Assembly: GCF_002149965.1 (NCBI RefSeq)
Contig: NZ_MSQB01000006.1
Span: 124,288-188,287 of the forward strand
Direction of reading: 5' to 3'
DNA length: 64,000 nt
Source: Novosphingobium panipatense
GTDB lineage: Bacteria; Pseudomonadota; Alphaproteobacteria; Sphingomonadales; Sphingomonadaceae
How positions within the stretch are numbered: position 1 is the first letter of the stretch; each line of letters starts with the position of its first letter. Below, piece by piece: positions 23,486 to 31,933 of this stretch. The translations under genes were made by a program, and so were the position numbers. Below the pieces are notes generated by a model that saw only the letters and a list, made by a program, of their open reading frames with translations, was not told where the DNA came from and ran no database searches.

Positions 23486-26400
23486 ATGATTCAGCACAAT
23501 TGCGTGCGCCGCAGTGTTCTTTTGGCGGCAACTTCGATCGTGGCGCTGGGTTCGGCGCATAGTGCCCTGGCCCAGGAAACCGCGCCGGTAGTCACGGGAA
23601 CGGCCACGCGGCTCGCTGCCGCCGATCAAGCCGTTTCCGCAGGCCAACCGGGCGGTGAGGCGACCGGCTCCGATATCGTCGTCACCGGCATTCGCGCCTC
23701 TCAGGAGCGCGCGGTCAACATCAAGCGCAATGCCACCTCGGTGGTCGATTCCATCTCAGCCGAAGACATCGGCAAGCTGCCAGACGTCACCATCTCGGAC
23801 TCGCTCCAGCGTATTCCCGGCGTGCAGATCCTGCGCAGCGCCGGTGAAGGCTCCACCATCAACATTCGCGGCCTGCCGCAGGTCACCACACTGCTGAACG
23901 GCGAAGCCTATCTCGGCGCGCAGTCGATCACCACGATCCAGCCGAACTTCAACGACATCCCCTCGCAGCTTTTCGCCGGAGCGGACGTCATCAAGTCCGC
24001 CACGGCCGATGCGCTCAACGCGGGCATCACCGGCACCGTCAACTTGCGCACGCGCCGCCCCTTCGACCTGAAAGAAGGCCTGACCGTCGCCGCGGCTGCG
24101 GAAGCCGCCTATGGCGACAAGACCAAGCACAAGTTCGACCCGAATTTCAACGGGTTGCTTTCCTGGCACAACGACCGTTTCGGTTTCATGGTCTCGGCCG
24201 CCTATTCGGACGTGCGCCTGTCGAACTCACACAACGGCATTCAGGAAGGCTACGGCGCGGCCCTGCATAACGAAGGTACGCTCGATGCCACTTCGTCGGG
24301 CGGCTTCTCTCCGGCCAACCGTCCGCGCGGAACGGCCGTTGCCGGCGGCGTGGACGTCAACGGCGATGGCGACGCCAAGGACGCCTTCATCGTTCCCCAG
24401 GGCTTCACCGGCTGGAACAAGGTCAACCAGCGCCAGCGCCTGGGCATCAACGGTTCGGCGCAGTGGATGATCAACGACGCGCTGACCCTAACGGGCGACG
24501 CCTTCTTCACCCGGCAGAAGGAGCACGCCCGCACGGCAGGCTTCCAGATGCAGGACGTCAACTGGCAGGCCGCCGAATTCGTGCCCGGCCAGTCCCGCGA
24601 TACCGGGGCTACCGTACTGGGCGGAGACGGCCAGACCTACAACCTCAATACCACCCAGATCTACAACTACGATCTCGGCAACTTCGACTCCTACGCCCAG
24701 ACCGACCGCTACAAGTCGCAGTCGCAGAACTACAACCTTGAGCTGAAGTTCGACAACGGCGGACCGTTCAAGGGAAGCCTGCGCGGCATCTACGGCAAGG
24801 CGCACCAGTATTACGATCAGAGCTACCTGCAGTTCAGCATGACTGACGGCCAGCAGTGGCAGCCGGGCGGGATCGGCCACTACCCAGACGGCGACCGAGT
24901 GTTCAATGCCAACGGTTATACGGTCAATACGATCGCGGGCCTGAACTCGCTTCCCGCGGTGGTCGACTTCACCGGCAACAAGCCGGCCTTCACCCTGCCG
25001 GGGCAACTTCTGGATTCCCTGGGCGATATCGGCAACTACGCGCTCAAAACGATGTCCTCGGAAGGCAATTATCGCCGCAAGGGCGACCTCAAGGTCTTGC
25101 GCGCGGACGGCTCCTACGAAGCCTCGCCCGAGTTGACGGTCAGCTTCGGCGGCCGGTACTCGGAACGCTCGATCGACGATTACGAGTTCGACCGCGCCGC
25201 GCCGCTCTATGCGGGCATGGCCAGCAACCCGAACGGCTGCCTCGTCAAGTGGAAGGCCTTCGACGTGCCGATGAGCGACAGCACGTGCAGCGCGGGCGAT
25301 GCCTCCGGCTTCTACACGGCGGGCCTGACGCGCCTGGCCAACGACCCGACCCTGGGCGGCCGCGTGAAGCTGTTCAACCCCGGCGTCGCCGGTGTGCCCA
25401 ACATCTACGTGCTCGATCCCAAGGCCATGGACAATGCCGTGGCCTTCCAGAACGAGTTCTATCCCGGCAATGTCGAGGTCATGAACCCCGGCGCCTCGTT
25501 CAACGTGGGCGTCAAGCAGATCTCCGGCTACGTCCAGACCGATTTCCGCGGCGATTTCTTCGGCGTGCCGTTCTCGGGTAACGCGGGCGTGAAGGTGATC
25601 AACACCAAGCTCGACATTACGCAGTACGTGACCGGCAGTCCGCAGCCTTACGGCCTTGCCAATGCCCTGGCCGGTTCGGTGAACACCAAGCGTGACTTCA
25701 CCGACATCCTGCCCGCCTTCAACGTGGCCTTCGACTTCGCGCAGAACCTGAAGTTCCGCTTCGCCTTCTCGAAGACGATGACGCTGCTCGATCTCAACCA
25801 GTGGGGCGGTGGCCTGAACCCCACTTACGCGATCGACACCAGCAATCCGGGCGCACCGGTGTTCCGCGTCACCGGCGGCAGCCAGTCAGGCAATCCCGAT
25901 CTCGACCCCTGGCGCGCCACAAATGTCGAAGGATCGTTGGAGTACTATCTCGGCCGGGGCAGTCTGCTCAGCGTCGGCGCCTTCTATATCGACGTCGACA
26001 GCTTCATCCAGTCGGGCAACGTGAACCGTTCCGACCTGCCCGACAACGACGGCGTTGTGCGCGGCCGCACGGTTTCCATCAGTACGCCGATCCAGGGTTC
26101 GGGCGGCTCGCTGAAGGGCATCGAGGCAGGCGCGAAGATCTCGTTTACCGACCTCGGCTTCATGCCCGGCTTCCTCTCGAACTTCGGTATCGACACGAAC
26201 TTCACCTTCTCTCCGTCCAATACCGGCGACCGGGATCTCGCCGGAAAGAAGATTCCGTTCCAGGACAACTCGAAGATCCAGACCAACGCAGCGCTGTTCT
26301 ACCAGGACTCCCGCTTCCAGGCCCGCGTGGCATGGAACTATCGCTCGGAGCGCGCGGTCCAGTCGAATTTCGGCGGGATCTCCGGTCTCGAACTCTATCA

Positions 26401-26584
26401 GGCACCCACGAACTATGTGGACGCTTCCGTGAGCTACGACATCACGCCGAACATCACGATCTACGGCCAAGGCTCCAACCTGACGGGCGAGTACGAGAAG
26501 TACTATCTCACCTGGAAGGACCAGAAGGCCTACAACAACATCTTCGAACGTCGCTTCACCATGGGCGCGCGCGTCAAGTTCTGA
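23486..26584 (+). CDS. TonB-dependent receptor of the glycan locus (Caulobacter type)
   Basis: A 1032-residue receptor. The start ATG 23486 follows GAGGGGA. Signal peptide about 1-30 (SAHSALAQ). A TonB box region IVVTGIRASQERAVNIKRN is followed by the plug with EDIGKLPDVTISDSLQRIPGV, diagnostic of the large Caulobacter/Xanthomonas receptor subfamily that imports oligosaccharides. The barrel ends in GARVKF. It heads an apparent operon with the halogenase-like gene, GH3 and GH27, divergent from the ROK repressor. It probably imports oligosaccharides released by outer-membrane or secreted hydrolases. Confidence 0.92.
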   Translation: MIQHNCVRRSVLLAATSIVALGSAHSALAQETAPVVTGTATRLAAADQAVSAGQPGGEATGSDIVVTGIRASQERAVNIKRNATSVVDSISAEDIGKLPDVTISDSLQRIPGVQILRSAGEGSTINIRGLPQVTTLLNGEAYLGAQSITTIQPNFNDIPSQLFAGADVIKSATADALNAGITGTVNLRTRRPFDLKEGLTVAAAAEAAYGDKTKHKFDPNFNGLLSWHNDRFGFMVSAAYSDVRLSNSHNGIQEGYGAALHNEGTLDATSSGGFSPANRPRGTAVAGGVDVNGDGDAKDAFIVPQGFTGWNKVNQRQRLGINGSAQWMINDALTLTGDAFFTRQKEHARTAGFQMQDVNWQAAEFVPGQSRDTGATVLGGDGQTYNLNTTQIYNYDLGNFDSYAQTDRYKSQSQNYNLELKFDNGGPFKGSLRGIYGKAHQYYDQSYLQFSMTDGQQWQPGGIGHYPDGDRVFNANGYTVNTIAGLNSLPAVVDFTGNKPAFTLPGQLLDSLGDIGNYALKTMSSEGNYRRKGDLKVLRADGSYEASPELTVSFGGRYSERSIDDYEFDRAAPLYAGMASNPNGCLVKWKAFDVPMSDSTCSAGDASGFYTAGLTRLANDPTLGGRVKLFNPGVAGVPNIYVLDPKAMDNAVAFQNEFYPGNVEVMNPGASFNVGVKQISGYVQTDFRGDFFGVPFSGNAGVKVINTKLDITQYVTGSPQPYGLANALAGSVNTKRDFTDILPAFNVAFDFAQNLKFRFAFSKTMTLLDLNQWGGGLNPTYAIDTSNPGAPVFRVTGGSQSGNPDLDPWRATNVEGSLEYYLGRGSLLSVGAFYIDVDSFIQSGNVNRSDLPDNDGVVRGRTVSISTPIQGSGGSLKGIEAGAKISFTDLGFMPGFLSNFGIDTNFTFSPSNTGDRDLAGKKIPFQDNSKIQTNAALFYQDSRFQARVAWNYRSERAVQSNFGGISGLELYQAPTNYVDASVSYDITPNITIYGQGSNLTGEYEKYYLTWKDQKAYNNIFERRFTMGARVKF

Positions 26585-26598
26585 TCTCCCCGCCTTCT

Positions 26599-26625
26599 CC
26601 CCCGCCCACCTCCTCCGGGCGGGGG
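26599..26625 (+). terminator. GC-rich hairpin between the TonB receptor and halogenase-like genes
   Basis: A 9-bp stem (CCCCCGCCC / GGGCGGGGG) with a 9-base loop, 15 bases after the receptor stop. No T run follows. It may lower read-through so that receptor mRNA exceeds that of the downstream enzymes, or stabilise the receptor mRNA 3' end. Confidence 0.45.
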
Positions 26626-26682
26626 GGATCCCTTTCCCGATCTGCCCGAGCAGGGTAGACCCACGTTCGGGGAGTTCATGCG

Positions 26683-28227
26683 ATGCAGGGCAGTCCGATC
26701 CGTTCCATCCTGATCGTCGGCGGCGGCACGGCCGGCTGGATGGCGGCCAACCTTCTGGCGACGCGCCTGCGCCGCCTTCCCATCGAAATCACCCTGGTCG
26801 AAAGCCCCGACATCCGCACCGTCGGCGTGGGCGAGGCGACCGTTCCCGCGATCCGCGACTACTTCAAGGCCATCGGCGTGACCGAGGCCGAAGTCATGCA
26901 GGCATCGCAAGGCACCGTGAAGCTGGGCATCGAGTTCCGCGACTGGCGGGCGCCGGGCACCAGCTTTTTCCATCCTTTCGGCCGCTACGGCGTCGACGCC
27001 TTCTCGGTGCCGTTCCACCAGTACTGGCTGAAACGCCGGATGGCGGGCGACGAGACGCCGCTGTCCGAATATTGCCTGCCGACACAGGCGGCGATGCGCA
27101 ATCTGATGCTGCTGCCGCCCGAGCAGCCGGTCAACGACCTTGGCGTGTTCGACTGGGCGATCCATTTCGACGCGGGCCTGTTCGCCCGCTTCCTTGCCCA
27201 GCGCGCGCGTGACCTGCTGGGCGTGCGCCATCTTGAAGGCACGATCTCCGGCGCCACCCGCGACGGCGAGAACGGGCGCATCGCCTCGGTCACGCTGATC
27301 GACGGGCGCACGCTTGAAGCCGATTTGTTCGTCGATTGCTCCGGCTTCCGCAGCCTGCTGCTGGGCCAGACGCTGGAAGTGCCTTACGAGGACTGGACGC
27401 ACCTGCTGCCGTGCGACCGTGCAGTCGCGATGCCCTGTGCGCATGGAGATGCCCTCACGCCCTATACCCGCAGCACCGCGCTTGCCGCTGGCTGGCAGTG
27501 GCGCATTCCGCTGCAGCACCGCGTCGGCAACGGCTACGTCTATTCGAGCCGCCACATCTCCGACGACGAGGCGACCGCGACGCTGATCGCCAGCCTTGAG
27601 GGCAAGGCGCTGGCCGAACCCAATATGCTGCGCTTCCGCACCGGCCACCGGACGAAAGTGTGGGAGAAGAACTGCGTCGCCCTCGGGCTGGCGGCAGGCT
27701 TCCTTGAGCCGCTGGAATCGACCTCGATCGTCCTCATCCAGAGCGGCATCGAGCGCCTGCTGGCGCACTTCCCGGACCGCGATTTCGATCCATCGCTGGC
27801 GGACGAGTTCAACCGCATTACCGCGCTGGAATATGCGCGTATCCGCGACTTCCTTTTGCTGCACTACTGGGGCGGCCAGCGAACCGAAAAGATGTGGCAG
27901 GAATGCCGCGCGCTTGACCTGCCGGAAACGCTGGCCCGGCGCATCCGCGCCTACAAGGGCGCGGGCAAGCTGCCGCGTTTCGAGTGGGATTCGTTCCAGT
28001 CGCCCAGCTGGCTGTCGATGTTCGCCGGGTTCGAGATCTGGCCGTCGCGCTACGACCCGCTGGCCGATCAGTTCACCACCGAGGAACTGGGCGACACCTT
28101 CGAGCAGATGCGCGCTGCCGTGGCCCGCGCCGTCTCGCTCGCAGGCACTCATGAGCAATTCATCGCCGAGACTTGCGCAGCGCCTGCGCAAAATGCTGCA
28201 CCCCAATTCACGCTAAACTCCGCTTAG
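26683..28227 (+). CDS. Flavin-dependent tryptophan-halogenase-family protein
   Basis: A 514-residue FAD protein: GGGTAGWM at 13-20 binds FAD, and the halogenase motif WxWxIP is present (GWQWRIP). The catalytic lysine position corresponds to K80 (GTVKLGIEF) and the catalytic glutamate region FLEPLEST is intact. Characterised members chlorinate or brominate tryptophan with FADH2 and halide. Many homologues, however, lie beside TonB receptors in glycan loci, with unknown substrates. It follows the receptor and is eight bases from GH3, so it is co-expressed with sugar-degrading enzymes. No flavin reductase partner is nearby. Confidence 0.85.
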   Translation: MQGSPIRSILIVGGGTAGWMAANLLATRLRRLPIEITLVESPDIRTVGVGEATVPAIRDYFKAIGVTEAEVMQASQGTVKLGIEFRDWRAPGTSFFHPFGRYGVDAFSVPFHQYWLKRRMAGDETPLSEYCLPTQAAMRNLMLLPPEQPVNDLGVFDWAIHFDAGLFARFLAQRARDLLGVRHLEGTISGATRDGENGRIASVTLIDGRTLEADLFVDCSGFRSLLLGQTLEVPYEDWTHLLPCDRAVAMPCAHGDALTPYTRSTALAAGWQWRIPLQHRVGNGYVYSSRHISDDEATATLIASLEGKALAEPNMLRFRTGHRTKVWEKNCVALGLAAGFLEPLESTSIVLIQSGIERLLAHFPDRDFDPSLADEFNRITALEYARIRDFLLLHYWGGQRTEKMWQECRALDLPETLARRIRAYKGAGKLPRFEWDSFQSPSWLSMFAGFEIWPSRYDPLADQFTTEELGDTFEQMRAAVARAVSLAGTHEQFIAETCAAPAQNAAPQFTLNSA

Positions 28228-28234
28228 GAAACCG

Positions 28235-30673
28235 ATGCGACTGACGCTTTCCCTTCTCGCCCTCTCTTGCGCTGCCGTGCCGTTCGCTGCGGCCTTCGCC
28301 GATTCCACGCTACCCGCAGCGGCCACCGCACACCCGGATCTCTGGCCCAAGGCCAAGAGCCAGGGCCTCATCGATCCCGAGACCGAGTCGAAGATCACCA
28401 AGATGATGGCCGAGATGTCGGTGCGCGAGAAAGTCGGGCAGATGATCCAGCCCAGCATCGCGGCGATGAAGCCGGAAGAACTGCGCGAATATCCGGTCGG
28501 CTCGATCCTGGGCGGCGGCAACGATCCGCCCCTGTCGGGCAACGATCGCGGCCCGGCCAGCGACTGGATCGCCACCGCCGAAGCCTTCCGCCAGATCTCG
28601 ATCGAGAAGCGCCCTGGGCACGTGCCGATCCCGGTGATTTTCGGCATGGACTCCGTTCACGGCAACTCGAACGTCTTCGGCGCCACGATCTTCCCGCACA
28701 ACATCGGCCTTGGCGCGATGCGCGATCCGGCCCTGATGGAGAAGGTCGGTCAGGTCACCGCTGCTGAAAGCGCCGCCTCCGGCTTCGACTGGGCCTTCGG
28801 TCCCACCGTCACCGTGCCGCAGGACGATCGCTGGGGCCGCGCCTACGAAGGCTATTCGGAACGGCCCGAGATCACCCGCGAATATTCCGCCGCGATGGTG
28901 CGCGGGCTTCAGGGTGCGCCCGGCAAGAGCCGCATCCAGAACGGTAATGTTGCTGCCTCGATCAAGCATTTCCTGGCGGACGGCGGCACCCATGGCGGCA
29001 TCGACCAGGGCGACGCGCAAGTCCCCGAAAAGGACCTGATCGAACTGCACGTGCCCGGCTACGTCAGCGGCATCGACGCCGGGGCGATGACGGTCATGGC
29101 CAGCTTCTCCTCATGGAACGGTGTAAAGAACCACGGCAACAAATCGCTGCTGACCGATGTGCTGAAAGGCCGCCTCGGCTTCGAGGGCTTCACCGTGGGC
29201 GACTGGAACGCGCATGGCCAGATCCCCGGCTGCACCAACGGCAATTGCGCGGCAACCTTCAACGCCGGCCTCGATATGGCGATGGTGCCGAACGACTGGA
29301 AGGATCTGTTCAACAATACGTTGAAGCAGGTGCAGGACGGCACCATCCCGATGGCGCGCGTGGACGATGCGGTGCGCCGCATCCTGCGCGTGAAGTTCAA
29401 GCTGGGCCTGTTCGATCCGGCGCGCCCCTATGAACAGCGCAACGAACTCGGCGCACCGGCGCATCGCGCCATCGCCCGCCAGGCGGTTTCGGAATCGCTG
29501 GTGCTGCTGAAGAACAACGGCGCGCTGCTGCCGATCAAGCCGGGCCAGAAGGTGCTCGTCACCGGCACCCATGCCGACGATATCGGCATGCAGACCGGCG
29601 GCTGGACGATGTCGTGGCAGGGCACCGGCAACACCAATGCCGACTTCCCCGGCGCCACCTCGATCTGGGGCGGCCTCAAGACCGCGATCGAAGCTGCGGG
29701 CGGCACCGCCACGCTTAGCGCCGACGGCAAGGTGATGGGGCCGAAGCCGGACGTTGCCGTCGTCGTCTTCGGTGAAACACCTTATGCCGAAATGGTCGGC
29801 GATATCTCCACGCTGGAATTCCAGCCGGGTGACAAGCAGGCGCTGACACAGTTGAAGGCGCTAAAGGCGCAGGGCATTCCGGTCGTCTCAGTGTTCATTT
29901 CCGGCCGTGCCCTCTGGGTGAACCCCGAGATCAACCAGTCCGACGCCTTCGTCGCCGCCTTCCTGCCGGGCTCCGAGGGCGGTGGCCTTGCCGACGTGTT
30001 GGTCGCCAAGAAGGACGGCGCGCCGAACCAGGACTTCCGCGGCAAGCTCAGCTATTCCTGGCCGAAGAACGCGGGCCAGTTCCTCAACAATGTCGGTCAG
30101 CCGGGCTACGATCCGCAGTTCGCCTATGGCTATGGCCTGACCTACAAGGACAAGACCTCGGTTCCGCAGCTGAGCGAAGTGGCCGGGCTCGATGCCTCGC
30201 TTTCCAATGTCTCGGTCTATTATCTGCCCGGCAAGGTGCTTACGCCGTGGAAGCTCGCCACGGGCGGCGCGGTCGCGGTCAAGAACGTCGATGGCGGCGG
30301 CACGCAGGAAGGCGCGCGCCAGCTCACCTTCACTGGCCCCGGCGAAGTGCGCATCGAAGGGCCGACTGTCGATCTCAATCGCCAGAGCAACGCGATGCTC
30401 AGCCTGCGCATCGATTACCGTGTCGATGCCAAGGGTTCCGTCGCGCCCAAGCTCGGCATGGGCGAGACCTTCCTCGACGGCGAGCAGGTTTTCACCGCCG
30501 CGCCGGGCCAATGGGCGAGCGTCAAGGTCTCGCTCTCCTGCTTCGCCAAGGCCGGGGCCGACATGACCAGGATCGCCCGTCCTTTCGTGCTGCAAGGCAA
30601 TGCGGGCCAGACGATCGCCATTTCCACCGTCAAGCTCGATGCCGATCCCACCGGCGCGATCTGCCCAAACTGA
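28235..30673 (+). CDS. Secreted GH3 exo-beta-glycosidase (1,4-beta-D-glucan glucohydrolase type)
   Basis: An 812-residue exported enzyme (signal peptide MRLTLSLLALSCAAVPFAAA). The GH3 N-domain carries the conserved KH (KHFLADGGTHGG) and nucleophile D323 (GFTVGDWNAH). The second alpha/beta domain follows (VSESLVLLKNNGALLPI). The C-terminal 150 residues form a beta domain like the carbohydrate-binding ExoP-type tail. It likely removes beta-linked glucose or a similar sugar from oligosaccharide ends in the periplasm. The gene starts eight bases after the halogenase-like gene and ends 23 bases before GH27. Confidence 0.92.
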   Translation: MRLTLSLLALSCAAVPFAAAFADSTLPAAATAHPDLWPKAKSQGLIDPETESKITKMMAEMSVREKVGQMIQPSIAAMKPEELREYPVGSILGGGNDPPLSGNDRGPASDWIATAEAFRQISIEKRPGHVPIPVIFGMDSVHGNSNVFGATIFPHNIGLGAMRDPALMEKVGQVTAAESAASGFDWAFGPTVTVPQDDRWGRAYEGYSERPEITREYSAAMVRGLQGAPGKSRIQNGNVAASIKHFLADGGTHGGIDQGDAQVPEKDLIELHVPGYVSGIDAGAMTVMASFSSWNGVKNHGNKSLLTDVLKGRLGFEGFTVGDWNAHGQIPGCTNGNCAATFNAGLDMAMVPNDWKDLFNNTLKQVQDGTIPMARVDDAVRRILRVKFKLGLFDPARPYEQRNELGAPAHRAIARQAVSESLVLLKNNGALLPIKPGQKVLVTGTHADDIGMQTGGWTMSWQGTGNTNADFPGATSIWGGLKTAIEAAGGTATLSADGKVMGPKPDVAVVVFGETPYAEMVGDISTLEFQPGDKQALTQLKALKAQGIPVVSVFISGRALWVNPEINQSDAFVAAFLPGSEGGGLADVLVAKKDGAPNQDFRGKLSYSWPKNAGQFLNNVGQPGYDPQFAYGYGLTYKDKTSVPQLSEVAGLDASLSNVSVYYLPGKVLTPWKLATGGAVAVKNVDGGGTQEGARQLTFTGPGEVRIEGPTVDLNRQSNAMLSLRIDYRVDAKGSVAPKLGMGETFLDGEQVFTAAPGQWASVKVSLSCFAKAGADMTRIARPFVLQGNAGQTIAISTVKLDADPTGAICPN

Positions 30674-30696
30674 GCTTTAGAAAGAGAATGCCCACC

Positions 30697-31923
30697 ATGT
30701 CGCGACTTGCGAAATTCGCCGCGCTCGCCCTGAGCCTTGCCCCTGTGTCCCTCACCAATCCGGCGCTGGCGGAGGAAGTGGACCAGAACCGCCTGCCGCC
30801 CTCGCAGGATCCGACCCGCGTGGCGAACGGCCTTGCCCAGACGCCGCCGATGGGCTGGAACAGCTGGAACAAGTTCGCCTGCAACATCTCGGAAAAGACC
30901 ATCCGCGATACGGCGGATGCCTTGGTCGTCACCGGGATGAAGGATGCGGGCTACAACTATCTCGTGATCGACGATTGCTGGCATGGCGAGCGCGATGCCA
31001 AGGGCTTTATCACCGCCAATGCCAAGGCCTTCCCCTCGGGGATCAAGGCGCTGGCAGACTACGTTCACTCGAAGGGCCTCAAGTTCGGCATCTATTCGGA
31101 CGCCGGCACCAAGACCTGCGGCGGGCGCCCGGGCAGCCAGGGGCACGAGTATCAGGATGCGATCACCTATGCCTCCTGGGGTGTCGATTACCTGAAATAC
31201 GACTGGTGCAGCACTGGCAGCCGCAACGCGGAAGAAGCCTATGCGCTGATGTCCGACGCGCTACGTTCCACGGGGCGCGATGTACTGCTCTCGCTTTGCG
31301 AGTGGGGTACCAATCGCCCATGGCTCTGGGCCTCGAAGATCGGCAATATGTGGCGTTCCACCGCCGATATCACGGACAAGTGGTCGGGCAAGCACGGCTA
31401 TGCGCTGGGCATGCTCGACATCGTCGATCTCAACGAGCCGCTCTGGCCCTATGCCGCGCCGGGGCACTGGAACGATCCCGACATGCTCGAAGTCGGCAAC
31501 GGCGGCATGACCACAACCGAATACCGCAGCCACTTCTCGCTCTGGGCGATGATGGCCTCGCCCCTGATCGCCGGTAACGATGTGGCGAACATGAGCGCGG
31601 ACACCAAGGCGATTCTGCTCAACAAGGACGTGATCGCGGTGGATCAGGACAAGCTGGGTCGCCAGGGCCGCCGCGTGTCGAAGAACGGGAACGAGGAAGT
31701 CTGGGTCCGTACCCTGGCGGATGGCAAGCGCGCGGCGCTGCTGTTCAACCGGGGCGAAGCTCCCGTGAAACTCACTGTAAATTGGGGGCAACTCGACTAT
31801 CCGGCGGGCCAGTCGCTCAAGCTGCGCGATCTTTGGGCACATCGCGACCTTGGCGCCATGAAAGGCAGCTATTCTGCCGAAGTCGAGCCCCACGGCGTCG
31901 TCATGGTGACCTTCACGCCCTGA
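30697..31923 (+). CDS. Secreted GH27 alpha-galactosidase
   Basis: A 408-residue exported enzyme. The GH27 opening TPPMGWNSWNKFACNI is present. By family alignment the nucleophile is D169 (YLKYDWC) and the acid/base D224 (MWRSTADI), and WNDPDMLEVGNGGM follows. It hydrolyses terminal alpha-galactosides. I chose ATG 30697 because AAAGAGA is well spaced for it; ATG 30688 is the alternative. It is the last gene of the operon and is followed by a hairpin. Galactose side chains on mannan are one fitting substrate. Confidence 0.92.
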   Translation: MSRLAKFAALALSLAPVSLTNPALAEEVDQNRLPPSQDPTRVANGLAQTPPMGWNSWNKFACNISEKTIRDTADALVVTGMKDAGYNYLVIDDCWHGERDAKGFITANAKAFPSGIKALADYVHSKGLKFGIYSDAGTKTCGGRPGSQGHEYQDAITYASWGVDYLKYDWCSTGSRNAEEAYALMSDALRSTGRDVLLSLCEWGTNRPWLWASKIGNMWRSTADITDKWSGKHGYALGMLDIVDLNEPLWPYAAPGHWNDPDMLEVGNGGMTTTEYRSHFSLWAMMASPLIAGNDVANMSADTKAILLNKDVIAVDQDKLGRQGRRVSKNGNEEVWVRTLADGKRAALLFNRGEAPVKLTVNWGQLDYPAGQSLKLRDLWAHRDLGAMKGSYSAEVEPHGVVMVTFTP

Positions 31924-31933
31924 GCCTTTGCCG

